Of a stretch of 64,000 bases of DNA, positions 8,991 through 17,125 are shown piece by piece; the first letter of the stretch is position 1, and every line of letters starts with the position of its first letter. The translations under genes and the position numbers were made by a program. The notes below the pieces were generated by a model. That model was not told the DNA's origin, did not search any database, and worked only from the letters and a program-made list of their open reading frames with translations. Origin of the DNA: Candidatus Argoarchaeum ethanivorans (GTDB taxonomy: Archaea; Halobacteriota; Methanosarcinia; Methanosarcinales; EX4572-44); contig RPGO01000033.1 of assembly GCA_004193545.1 (NCBI GenBank), positions 129,841 to 193,840 of the forward strand. The letters run 5' to 3'.

Positions 8991-9938
8991 TTAATTATAT
9001 GAATTAATATAATCATCTATTTGATTCCAATAAGGAGAATTCTTCACTAATTTTTCAATATAATCCTCGTCAATATTTTGATTTTCCATAACAGGTAAAT
9101 GGATGTTAGTTGCTGCAAATTTTGTTTTGTAACATTGCCTTCCATATGACCATCGCCATTTCACGTTGTCTAACATGAATTGAATGAAAAAAAGAGTGGT
9201 TATTCGAAAATTACATTTTGGCTCACATATAACAACATTATCAGTTGAAATGAAATCGTGTAGTTGAACAAAAGCATCCCCTGTAACTGTTGATACAGTA
9301 ATAAAATGTTTAGAATATATTTTTGCATTTTCTGGCTTATCATAATATCCAACAATTCCATTATTAAAAGCAACTCTTGAAACTGTTGGATACTTTCCTA
9401 TGTCAAGTCTATCCAATGCATGGAAATCCCCTCTATGTAAAGCGAACAACTTCTCAATATTAAACAATTTAAAATTGCGATTGTGTTCAATTTGAATTGA
9501 ATTAATTATATTTATTGGTAATGATTTATCTATCTTTTCATAATCTTTATTTTCATAAGGGATTATTTCCAAATCTTTAAATCTCTTTTCTGTCACCATT
9601 CTTCCAAAAGAAAATCTCCATTTTAAAGTATTATTAATATATGCTGAATAATATAGCAATTCGTCTTTATTCATTTTACTTTTAGGTTCAAGAATAATTA
9701 AACCACTGCCTCCATTACCTCTAGGAATAAAAGGTGGATCTTGAACAGTTGCATCACAAAAAGCTGAAACACAAATTCCTCTAAATCTAAAAACCCTATC
9801 AGTGTTAAAAGGTGATACAAAACCTACTACACCATTATTCATAACGCCATTTGATATAAATGGAATTGTACCATTATCATAATTCTTAAAACCCTTTGAT
9901 TTGGCATTATGTATATTGAACACATCGTTAATCTTCAT
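8991..9938 (-). CDS. specificity subunit of a BcgI-like restriction-modification system
   Basis: DNA-recognition subunit with two target-recognition halves. The start is ATG 9938 (MKINDVFNIHNAKSKGF), overlapping the end of the methylase gene by 11 bases; this gives 315 residues. The two halves are built alike: each contains an 'F.F.G..VT..RFKD' or 'W.W.YGRQCYKTKF' type block (about residues 120-150 and 270-290), as in HsdS proteins. The gene is AT-rich compared with topA. Together with the fused nuclease-methylase upstream, and with no separate HsdR, the arrangement matches type IIB BcgI A/B rather than a classical type I system. The recognition sequence cannot be read from here. Confidence 0.72.
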   Translation of the reverse strand: MKINDVFNIHNAKSKGFKNYDNGTIPFISNGVMNNGVVGFVSPFNTDRVFRFRGICVSAFCDATVQDPPFIPRGNGGSGLIILEPKSKMNKDELLYYSAYINNTLKWRFSFGRMVTEKRFKDLEIIPYENKDYEKIDKSLPINIINSIQIEHNRNFKLFNIEKLFALHRGDFHALDRLDIGKYPTVSRVAFNNGIVGYYDKPENAKIYSKHFITVSTVTGDAFVQLHDFISTDNVVICEPKCNFRITTLFFIQFMLDNVKWRWSYGRQCYKTKFAATNIHLPVMENQNIDEDYIEKLVKNSPYWNQIDDYINSYN

Positions 9939-11805
9939 TATAGGTCTCCTCTTGCTTTGTTCTAATAATGTAAGCAATAGTTTCTCGAATTAATTGTTCG
10001 ATTCCCTTTTCAAGCTCCTCTTCATTTGGTATTTTCTGGTCAAGATAAACCTCTGGAATTAATTCCAAGGCATTGTCATTAAGGTTTATAGGGGCAGATT
10101 TGTAAAATTCTGGAATACTTTCGCTAGACATATTCGGATTCATAATAAATGATTTTAATATGGGTGTAATAATTTCAAAATCATTTGGCTCTTTCTTATT
10201 TGGCAATCTTTTTCCTTTAACTTTTAAAAAGCCATCATGCAGAATCCTTGCCCAGAATACATTTTGATCTACTGGATGAGAGATTCCTTTTTTGATAAAT
10301 ATTCCTATTGTGTGAACACCTATTGGGTAGAAAAGTTCTGGTGGGAATGTTACAACTGATAATAATGTATTTTCTTTCAAGAGTTTATTTTCTCGCCATG
10401 CTTTCTCTTGCCCCCCTTCAAACATCACTGAAACTGGTAATACACTGAATAAAACACTGCCATCATCCATCTGGTCGAGTGCGTGCTGAATAAATTTATA
10501 TTCCTTTTCATCACTACTTTTTAGAGCAAAAGGTGGATTCATTAATACTTTAGAAATAATTTTATCTCCCGGTTTTGATGTATAACCTGCAGTTATATGG
10601 CCATCTATTGTTTTTTTGACTAAGTTTTTCTGAAAACAATTTCCTTCAATGATATTATTTTTACCATCTCCTCTAAAAATCATATTAACTATGGCTAAAG
10701 CTACTACTTCGGGTTCTTGTTCTACTCCAAACAAATTATGCTTTTTAAATTCATTAATTTGTTTTTTTGTTGAACTTTTCTTTATATAATCAAAAGCTGC
10801 TACCAAAAAACCGCCCGTTCCACATGTAGGATCATATACAAAATCTTGTTTTGATACATTCAGAATTTCAACAGCCCATTTTGTGATATGTCTTGGGGTT
10901 AAAACAATACCGATTTCTTTAGCTCCATTGCCATATTTGAGGAAAACTTCATAGAATTTTCCTAAAACATCAGCTCCAGAATTCATTGCTGACCTAATAT
11001 TCAAATTATTTAATTCTTGGATAGTTGAAACTAATGCCAGTTTGAATTTTATATGATTATCTTCTGTAGGTGGCAAAGATATATTTATAAAATTGTAAAA
11101 TTCTCCCTTTCCCTGTTGCTTTAATACTCTTTTTGCCCTACTATTTATTTCTTCTATCAAAATTGAAGGTGGTGCATCAATATTCGGAGGGACTTCATCA
11201 ATTAAGGCCAATAGCAATGCTGCCATGACCCTTGCCCGATAATTCTTATTTATTGCTCCAAGATGCAAAATTTGATTTATTTTTTCAGCCTTTGATAGAA
11301 ATAATCCCTCATCAATTGGTATATCTTCAATTATAGGATTGTTTGTATTTAATAGATGAATAGCAATTTCTTTTGAAATAAGGCTTGATATTTCCTTACC
11401 ATTTATAGTAATTCGTGTGAATTTTCCATTTTTTAAAAACCTGCTTTTAATAAGATAACCATCAGTTTGGTTTCCTGCAACCCCAGATACAATCAATGCG
11501 TTAACGGAATTGCTCTTGTTTATATGATTTGCATAATCTATTGCTTCAGAAAGAGCTTGATCCAATTGTGTGTGAGATCTTTTTGATTCGATTATCCAAA
11601 AATATTTTTCTGATAATTTAACAACATTTTCAGGTTTAAGTTGTCCTAAACATTTTTTTAATTCTGAATGGTTAAAAACTTCATTTTGAGTATATACTTC
11701 TCCGTTTGGATTTCTGGCAGGATTTCTGATATCCCATCCAATAGTTTTTAAATTTTCTTTAATAAATATATATGCATCAACCTCAGTATCTTTCGATTTT
11801 GCCAT
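9928..11805 (-). CDS. fused nuclease and N6-adenine methylase (BcgI A-like)
   Basis: The 625-residue protein has an N-terminal domain with a PD-(D/E)xK-like pattern. A glutamate lies in the PENVVKLSEK segment, followed by a strand and WIIESKR (about residues 57-76). A helical HsdM-type middle part and a gamma-class methylase follow, with the SAM motif DPTCGTGGF near residue 325 and the catalytic VLMNPPFA near residue 420. It probably both cuts and methylates DNA, guided by the downstream specificity subunit. Its length is close to that of the BcgI A subunit as I remember it (about 640). Start ATG 11805 follows AAAGGTGAAATT. Low GC and lack of housekeeping neighbours suggest horizontal transfer. 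A plain HsdM with an unusual N-terminus is the alternative. Confidence 0.78.
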   Translation of the reverse strand: MAKSKDTEVDAYIFIKENLKTIGWDIRNPARNPNGEVYTQNEVFNHSELKKCLGQLKPENVVKLSEKYFWIIESKRSHTQLDQALSEAIDYANHINKSNSVNALIVSGVAGNQTDGYLIKSRFLKNGKFTRITINGKEISSLISKEIAIHLLNTNNPIIEDIPIDEGLFLSKAEKINQILHLGAINKNYRARVMAALLLALIDEVPPNIDAPPSILIEEINSRAKRVLKQQGKGEFYNFINISLPPTEDNHIKFKLALVSTIQELNNLNIRSAMNSGADVLGKFYEVFLKYGNGAKEIGIVLTPRHITKWAVEILNVSKQDFVYDPTCGTGGFLVAAFDYIKKSSTKKQINEFKKHNLFGVEQEPEVVALAIVNMIFRGDGKNNIIEGNCFQKNLVKKTIDGHITAGYTSKPGDKIISKVLMNPPFALKSSDEKEYKFIQHALDQMDDGSVLFSVLPVSVMFEGGQEKAWRENKLLKENTLLSVVTFPPELFYPIGVHTIGIFIKKGISHPVDQNVFWARILHDGFLKVKGKRLPNKKEPNDFEIITPILKSFIMNPNMSSESIPEFYKSAPINLNDNALELIPEVYLDQKIPNEEELEKGIEQLIRETIAYIIRTKQEETYNED

Positions 11806-11820
11806 AATTTCACCTTTTAT

Positions 11821-11994
11821 TTAAAAAATATACTTTTGAATTTCCTGCTTTTTTACGGACAAATCACCATAATCAACCATGGCTTCAAGATAACCTGAAA
11901 TCATAGCCTTATCTTTATTTAGTTTTTTTGATAATTCAGAGTTAGTAAGAAACTGATCTTTTTCAAAAAAGGATTTAATTGTGGTGCGAAGCAT
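11821..11994 (-). CDS. small winged-helix-like protein leading the restriction-modification operon
   Basis: A 57-residue product (MLRTTIKSFFEK...IQKYIF). It has a helix-turn-helix-like core FLTNSELSKKLNKDKAMIS and a following GDLSVKKQE strand-type segment. It lies 15 bases upstream of the methylase gene in the same orientation, and a palindromic TATA box is centred about 25 bases before its ATG, so it heads the operon with a leaderless start. By position it could be a controller of the restriction genes, as small C proteins are in bacterial systems, but the fold assignment rests on inspection only. No family name is offered. Confidence 0.6.
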   Translation of the reverse strand: MLRTTIKSFFEKDQFLTNSELSKKLNKDKAMISGYLEAMVDYGDLSVKKQEIQKYIF

Positions 11995-12013
11995 GTTTTT
12001 TATTTTATTTATG

Positions 12014-12023
12014 CTTATATAAG
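12014..12023 (-). promoter_or_regulatory. TATA box of the restriction-modification operon
   Basis: CTTATATAAG, a perfect palindrome, is centred about 25 bases upstream of the ATG at 11994. The spacing predicts transcription starting at or next to the start codon. Confidence 0.55.
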
Positions 12024-12028
12024 TATTT

Positions 12029-12120
12029 GTCGATTAGTTTGTAGTTGAATCAATCGATTAATCTGTCGCTGAATCAATGGCCTAATCAATAGATCAATTT
12101 GTAGCTATATTAGTCGATTA
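12029..12120. promoter_or_regulatory. three 20-bp direct repeats upstream of the promoter
   Basis: Copies at 12041-12060 (GTAGTTGAATCAATCGATTA), 12065-12084 (GTCGCTGAATCAATGGCCTA) and 12101-12120 (GTAGCTATATTAGTCGATTA), plus a partial GTCGATTA at 12029-12036. They sit immediately upstream of the TATA box and are candidates for binding sites of the small winged-helix-like protein. This is inference from position and repetition. Confidence 0.45.
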
Positions 12121-12211
12121 GTTTAAGAGACAATTAAATATTTTGTTTTATTAAATAACTGGTGCCCCTGTTCTTTAGAACTTCTAACGATGCACATATC
12201 AACTATCCCGC

Positions 12212-12496
12212 AGTCACTATACTCCGTACTTATAGGTACATGGCTTGTTAGTGATTTTCTTCTTATAAACATTTTGGTTTCTCCCTGTAATTCTTACGTC
12301 CCAATATATTTCTCGACAACTTCCCATCTGTGACCAGTAGATCCATACACCAACCTCGATGAAGGCATTCCATACAAAGCTTGTGTCTATAAATATTTTA
12401 GTAAGTATTTATACAAATACATACAAGTTGTTTGCCATACGCATGAAAAACTTCATTATTGTTATTGTTTCTTCAAGCGATACCAATGTTTTTCAT
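12212..12496 (+). repeat. dispersed repeat, copy 1 (pairs with 28146-28404)
   Basis: Direct copy of the sequence at 28146-28404. Strong blocks are the start (AGTCACTATAC), CCAATATATTTCTC near 12301, GTTGTTTGCCATA near 12429 and TTCAAGCGATACCAATG near 12473. It ends at the stop codon of EcfT. No coding frame is shared between copies, which favours a non-coding mobile element or an RNA. Confidence 0.65.
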
Positions 12497-13338
12497 AGGA
12501 AAAATATGAGTGTAATGACAAAAACAATGACAATGGGAACAAAAATATAATCACAATGTCCAAATTTCAACTCATTATACATAGTCGGACGCTTTGTGTA
12601 TCCAAAGCCCCTGCATTGCATCGCTTCAGAAACTGTTTGTGATCTCCTCAAAAGAGATACAGTCATTGGAATAAACAATGACAGGAACTTGCCATAGTTT
12701 TTAAGTACACTGCCCCGGTCAAATTCAAGGCATCTCGAACGTTGAGCATCCATTATATTTCTCACGTCACTGCTCAGGTACGTAGTGGAACGGAGTGCAA
12801 GCCCAAGAGAAAAGCAGACAACGTACGGAATCCTGAACTTCCTGAGTCCCTTGACGAAATCTTCATACTTTGTGCTCATTATAAACAGCATCGAGATTCC
12901 AACGAACGTTAACAGCCGAAATCCCATCGCTGCGCTGTGAAATATGCCCTCGAACGTAATCTCCGGGTGGAGTATCCATAAATCAGCAGAGAATAAGACA
13001 TGCCCGTACGAAACCCTTGGGAAGAACATGTTCACAGCAACGATCATCACGAGGAATGGAACGATCCGTCTCATCACGTGCAGCCAGTATTTGAACATAC
13101 CAGAAACAGCTGCGAGTGCCACGATTGGACTGAACAGGATCGCCATCGGAACGAGTTCTTCAGTGAATAGAGAGACACAACTGAATAATATTACCATAAA
13201 AAATTTGGTTCGTGGGTCCAGTTGATGCAGGATTGAGTTTCCATCCACATACGTAACCAGTTCCCGCCTTCTTTTCTGTCCACCCCCATTCTCTCGTTTT
13301 CTCTTCCCGGACAGTTTATCGAAGATGAATTTTAACAT
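12493..13338 (-). CDS. ecfT: ECF transporter transmembrane subunit (EcfT)
   Basis: Membrane coupling subunit of an energy-coupling-factor importer; it links the ATPases to the substrate-binding S component. The 281-residue protein has a basic N-terminus, then HQLDPRTKFFMVILFSCV, a signature of EcfT/CbiQ proteins, and about five to six hydrophobic segments. Two coupling-helix motifs are seen near the C-terminal half (DAQRSRCLEFDRGS and EAMQCRGFGYTKR), each with the Ala/Cys-Arg-Gly type pattern. It overlaps the upstream ATPase gene by 7 bases and is the last gene of the seven-gene operon. Length is typical. Confidence 0.88.
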   Translation of the reverse strand: MLKFIFDKLSGKRKRENGGGQKRRRELVTYVDGNSILHQLDPRTKFFMVILFSCVSLFTEELVPMAILFSPIVALAAVSGMFKYWLHVMRRIVPFLVMIVAVNMFFPRVSYGHVLFSADLWILHPEITFEGIFHSAAMGFRLLTFVGISMLFIMSTKYEDFVKGLRKFRIPYVVCFSLGLALRSTTYLSSDVRNIMDAQRSRCLEFDRGSVLKNYGKFLSLFIPMTVSLLRRSQTVSEAMQCRGFGYTKRPTMYNELKFGHCDYIFVPIVIVFVITLIFFL

Positions 13339-15038
13339 TTGACCTGATCCCTCATCTCAATCTCATCAACGCTGAGCACATTACTCAAGCCAAGCCGCTT
13401 TCCGATCTCTGTAGCCTGTGGCAGATGCAGCGATGCTTCTTTGACTAATTCCTCTGATGTCAGCACCTCTCTTGCGCTACCATCACCAATAATTTCGCCT
13501 TTTGACAGCAATACAACCCTTTCCGCGTATGCCGCTGCAAACTCCACATCATGCGTTACCACGATTATCGCCCTGTTTTCTGCCTTCAACCGGTTAAGCA
13601 TGGCTGCAAGTTTAGCTTTGAGACCATGGTCGAGTCCAAGTGTTGGCTCATCCATAACGATCACCTCGGGACTGAGCGTGAGCACCCCTGCAATTGCGAC
13701 CCTCTGCATCTCGCCTCCGGATAAGACCAGTGGTGAGGACGAAAGTCCCAGTTCTTCCAGTCCGAGAGAGGTTGCTACCCCATTCACGCAATCTGCAATC
13801 TCGTCATCGGATAGCCCGATGTTCTTTGGTGCAAATGCGAGTTCACCATATATTGTCTCCTCGAAGAGCTGGTAACTCGCATTCTGAAAGACCAACCCCA
13901 CTGTTCGTCCAGCCTCTGCAATCGTTTTATTCGTTATATTCTCACCGTTTAAGATAACTTCCCCTTTATTGGGTCTGAGTAAGCCGTTGAGATGCTTTAT
14001 CAACGTCGTCTTACCAGAACCGTTTTCACCCATTATCACAGTAAACTCGCCGCAATAAAAATTAAGTGTCACACCACTTAGTGCACTCTGGTTTTTCGTT
14101 CCCGGATACCTGTAAAATATATTCTTAAGAGAGACTGCCGGTTCTCTGCTTCTGCTGCCACCACTACCACCATTACCACCATGACCATTAAACGTTGATC
14201 TCCAGCCGCAACAAGGATTTAAATCATCTACGGACCGATACTGGTGCAGCGGAAACCCAAACTTCTTTGAGAACTGCACCAGTGGTGGGATGAACACACC
14301 CATATTTTCAAGCCCGGTTTGGAACACTTCTTCCGGTGTGCCGTCACAGGTTATCTTTCCTTTTTTTAGCACGATCAGCCGTTTCATAACTCCAAGGAGC
14401 CGTTCGATTCGGTGCTCGACCAATATCACTGTTATGCCAAATTCCTTGTTCAGTCGTTTCAACGCATCCATCAGAAGAAAAGCCCCGGTTGGGTCCAATT
14501 CTGAAGTCGGCTCGTCAAAAACAAGTATATCCGGTTTCATGGCTATTGCCGATGCAATTGCAACCCGTTGCTTCTCGCCACCAGATAATTCGCTTATCAA
14601 CCGATCTCTCAGGTGTTCTATCCCGATGGAAGATATAGCCAGCGAGATTCTCTCAGCAACTTCATGTCTTCCTATCCCCAAATTTTCTGGTCCAAATGCA
14701 ATCTCAGACTCAACGTCATTTGAAAATAGCTGGTTATCAGGGTCCTGAAATACCATGCAAAGGTGTGGTGCAAATTCAAAGACCTCGTGTTCTGTTGTGT
14801 TCATGCCGCATACGGTAACCTCGCCATCCATCATGCCGCCGATTGCGTGCGGTATCAGCCCGTTCAGGCACTTGCAGAGCGTTGATTTGCCGCAACCGCT
14901 TGGTCCTGTTATAACAACAAATTCCCCACTATTAACTTGCAGATTTATATCACTCAAAGCACCTGTTGTCCCTCTTATAGATCCTCGCTCATACTCAAAT
15001 GAGAGGTTCCTGACATCAATCAACCGACTTCTTTTCAT
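13332..15038 (-). CDS. ECF transporter ATPase, fused A and A' subunits
   Basis: Drives uptake by hydrolysing ATP. The 568 residues hold two complete ABC domains. The first has Walker A GPSGCGKST (about 42-50), signature LSGGEKQR and Walker B DILVFDEPTSELD. The second has GENGSGKTT (about 335-343), signature LSGGEMQR and Walker B VIVMDEPTLGLD. A glycine-rich linker (GHGGNGGSGGSRS) joins them. Separate EcfA1 and EcfA2 are the usual state; the fused form is known in archaea. It overlaps the S-component gene upstream (23 bases) and EcfT downstream (7 bases). The symmetrical intact motifs indicate both sites are active. Confidence 0.9.
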   Translation of the reverse strand: MKRSRLIDVRNLSFEYERGSIRGTTGALSDINLQVNSGEFVVITGPSGCGKSTLCKCLNGLIPHAIGGMMDGEVTVCGMNTTEHEVFEFAPHLCMVFQDPDNQLFSNDVESEIAFGPENLGIGRHEVAERISLAISSIGIEHLRDRLISELSGGEKQRVAIASAIAMKPDILVFDEPTSELDPTGAFLLMDALKRLNKEFGITVILVEHRIERLLGVMKRLIVLKKGKITCDGTPEEVFQTGLENMGVFIPPLVQFSKKFGFPLHQYRSVDDLNPCCGWRSTFNGHGGNGGSGGSRSREPAVSLKNIFYRYPGTKNQSALSGVTLNFYCGEFTVIMGENGSGKTTLIKHLNGLLRPNKGEVILNGENITNKTIAEAGRTVGLVFQNASYQLFEETIYGELAFAPKNIGLSDDEIADCVNGVATSLGLEELGLSSSPLVLSGGEMQRVAIAGVLTLSPEVIVMDEPTLGLDHGLKAKLAAMLNRLKAENRAIIVVTHDVEFAAAYAERVVLLSKGEIIGDGSAREVLTSEELVKEASLHLPQATEIGKRLGLSNVLSVDEIEMRDQVKC

Positions 15039-15567
15039 TCCTTTTGATCACTCCGGATTTGTATAATCTGGCAAGGATAAGTGCTGAAATAATCCCACCA
15101 AGCCCGCCGAATATGAAATGAGAAAGCGATGCAAACCCGATACCAATAAGAATAAAGACCGCAGGTACTCCCAGCGTGAGATGGATATAGTAGTTCACAA
15201 CCATCTTTGAAAGATTTCCCGCAGCACCAAGTATGAATCCAACGGCAGGATTATCAAGGTGCTTTGCAAACGGAACTGTCAAGAGATCGATGGTAACCCC
15301 CATTACCAGGTATTTGAAAAGATCAAAGATGTGAAAACCACCCAGTCCAAAGAATGAGGCTAATATGCCCGAAATAAACCCAATGTACGTGCCGGCACCA
15401 AATTTCCTCACGATCGCAACACCCATGATTACAGGCACGACCCAGAATATGCCGGTGTGACCCGGGATGTGCAGGGGTATTCGTAATACGGTTCTCAGTA
15501 TAAAAACCAGGGCTCCCAGCAGTGACAACACTGCAATTTCATACAAGCTGAAATATGCTTTTCTCAT
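15016..15567 (-). CDS. ECF transporter substrate-binding S component
   Basis: A 183-residue integral membrane protein with about six hydrophobic helices, starting MRKAYFSLYEIAVLSLLGAL. Size and topology fit ECF S components, and genes for the ATPase and EcfT follow with overlaps. The S component sets the substrate, but I cannot assign one. It lacks the obvious signatures I associate with biotin (BioY) or riboflavin (RibU) carriers, and CbiM-type histidines are absent from the N-terminus. Its start overlaps the end of a secreted-protein gene by 4 bases, which ties import to that cell-surface protein. Substrate prediction is left open. Confidence 0.75.
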   Translation of the reverse strand: MRKAYFSLYEIAVLSLLGALVFILRTVLRIPLHIPGHTGIFWVVPVIMGVAIVRKFGAGTYIGFISGILASFFGLGGFHIFDLFKYLVMGVTIDLLTVPFAKHLDNPAVGFILGAAGNLSKMVVNYYIHLTLGVPAVFILIGIGFASLSHFIFGGLGGIISALILARLYKSGVIKRNEKKSVD

Positions 15568-16415
15568 GTAATAAGATCCCGTGGCGATTTATAACCGCTC
15601 GATTTTATATGCAGTAGAAAATCATCCGGTATGTCTCCACTTATCGCAACCATCAGTACAGCATCATCACAAAATCCCCGTCCGCCTGTATTCGATATGT
15701 AAAATACTCCGGATCGATTCGCGGTATACGTCACCTGACCTTCCGGGTTATCCGGGTCTGTTGTTATATGAAGTGAATTCAAACCTCCGCCAGTGTGATC
15801 GAATTTCATGTAATACGTGCTATCGTTATAATCGTCATACTCTGCACCATTGTCATTTGCAACCATGACATGAGTGTAGTGGCATCCCTCAAGTTTCTCT
15901 GTTTTTGGTGTATTGGCGCTTCCATCTTTTAGTCCAGTCACATAATAACCGCTCACGCCAGGTCCCTTCACACTATTTGTCCATGACACGCCTCTGCCGC
16001 GATTGGATTTCTCACAGTACCCATAGGTGTGAAAAGCTGCAAAGCCACAGAGATTCCCAAACGTGTATTCAACTCTGACCGCACCCGAGTCTGTCAGGTT
16101 CGAGAGCTTCCCAATTGGCGCTGCATAAAGGTCTATGAACATAATATAAAAATCACCACTTATATTTCCATCAGTTTCACCCACGGGTACAATAGGGAGT
16201 TTTGATGTGTATGGCTTCCACGTCTGGGGACCGTAAACAAAATCTTCTTTTGTAAATGTCTCGTTTATTGCATCGATCACGTAAGTTTCACAGACGATTT
16301 CTTCCATAGCGTCCTGCTGCGTTGTGCCAGCACATACATACTGCAGCAAAAACATAGAACCCACGAACACAAGAAGTAAAGAAATGGATAGGAATGTTTT
16401 GTTGTTTAGATTCAT
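15564..16415 (-). CDS. secreted surface protein with A-B domain order
   Basis: A 283-residue protein with an N-terminal signal-like hydrophobic segment (residues about 7-28). It has two domains shared with the proteins at 17126-18517 and 18549-19517. Domain A spans about residues 45-165 (NETFTKEDFVYGPQTWKP ... GRGVSWTNSV). Domain B spans about 180-275 (VANDNGAEYDDYND ... DDFLLHIKSSGY). In the other two proteins the order is B then A. There is no C-terminal membrane anchor or dockerin, so this one may be soluble or lipid-free outside the cell. It lies between the TiaS-like gene and the S component with a 4-base overlap. A role in capturing the ECF substrate is inference. Confidence 0.7.
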   Translation of the reverse strand: MNLNNKTFLSISLLLVFVGSMFLLQYVCAGTTQQDAMEEIVCETYVIDAINETFTKEDFVYGPQTWKPYTSKLPIVPVGETDGNISGDFYIMFIDLYAAPIGKLSNLTDSGAVRVEYTFGNLCGFAAFHTYGYCEKSNRGRGVSWTNSVKGPGVSGYYVTGLKDGSANTPKTEKLEGCHYTHVMVANDNGAEYDDYNDSTYYMKFDHTGGGLNSLHITTDPDNPEGQVTYTANRSGVFYISNTGGRGFCDDAVLMVAISGDIPDDFLLHIKSSGYKSPRDLIT

Positions 16416-16416
16416 A

Positions 16417-17118
16417 TCAGTCCTTTTTTAATGCTATAAACTCGCTACCACATTTCTCTACAAACAGCACGGCTTTACCCTGTACAAAAGAAGGTTTTGG
16501 GGATTTCTGCAGATCAATGAACCCATCGGTTACGATTTGTCCATCCAGCGTCATGATCTGGTCGATGCCAGCGCTCAAAATATCTGCTATGTGTTGTGTT
16601 CCAGTCAGTTCCCTAGTCCTATCTTTTAGAACAAACCTGCCATCACATTTCATCGAGGCTAACCCGATTCCAGCAACCGCACCTATTACACCATCCTCGG
16701 TTCCTCCAAGTCCTCCTAGAAGGGTGTTGGTGTTCTTTGCGATATCTCTCGCCCTCTCCTGTGTCAAAACTGTCCTCTTTGCATCCATGCCAAAATAAAC
16801 AATGCAAGGCGATATCTTGTCACTTGAAGCAACTGCCAAACCAGGATCGCTCCCTTCGATAAAATCCGCAAGCATCATCTCCTTTGTAGTCTTAAAGAGG
16901 TCTTTTAACGTTCCATCCTCATTATCTTTTAGGTGAATTACAGCACAGCTGTTGTGAGATGTAAATGGAATATCTTCGTGGACGTAGAGCTGATGCCTTG
17001 TAACTCCAAATATCGTGTGCGACTTCGAGAGTTCCGCTGCGATCATTCTTGCGAGTCTCCCGGTACCTCTTGATTCCAGGTTGTCTGTATCATCTATGCT
17101 GATATAAATCATATTCAT
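16417..17118 (-). CDS. TiaS-like protein lacking the tRNA-binding part
   Basis: The 233 residues resemble the N-terminal kinase-like and ferredoxin-like part of TiaS, the enzyme that adds agmatine to cytidine 34 of tRNA-Ile2. It starts MNMIYISIDDTDNLESRGTG, with the IDDTD motif at about residues 8-12, and has GLGGTEDGVIGAVAGIGLAS near residue 135. Full TiaS is about 420 residues with OB-fold and zinc-ribbon domains; neither is present. It therefore may act on a small molecule or another target. It sits between two surface-protein genes (7 and 1 bases away), an odd place for a tRNA enzyme. A bona fide tiaS may lie elsewhere in the genome. Confidence 0.65.
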   Translation of the reverse strand: MNMIYISIDDTDNLESRGTGRLARMIAAELSKSHTIFGVTRHQLYVHEDIPFTSHNSCAVIHLKDNEDGTLKDLFKTTKEMMLADFIEGSDPGLAVASSDKISPCIVYFGMDAKRTVLTQERARDIAKNTNTLLGGLGGTEDGVIGAVAGIGLASMKCDGRFVLKDRTRELTGTQHIADILSAGIDQIMTLDGQIVTDGFIDLQKSPKPSFVQGKAVLFVEKCGSEFIALKKD

Positions 17119-17125
17119 TTTATTC

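Larger units (their letters stand above)
11995..12492. other. gene-free region between two minus-strand operons
   Basis: Contains the promoter and direct repeats of the restriction operon (12014-12120), then an AT-rich stretch, then one copy of a 260-285-bp dispersed repeat that reaches the end of the EcfT gene. A 63-codon frame on the plus strand at 12359 is not conserved in the second copy of that repeat, so I do not call it. Confidence 0.6.

Noticed and set aside
12359-12550. 63-codon frame on the plus strand
   Set aside because: It lies in the dispersed repeat and overlaps ecfT; the frame is not preserved in the copy at 28.2-28.4 kb.
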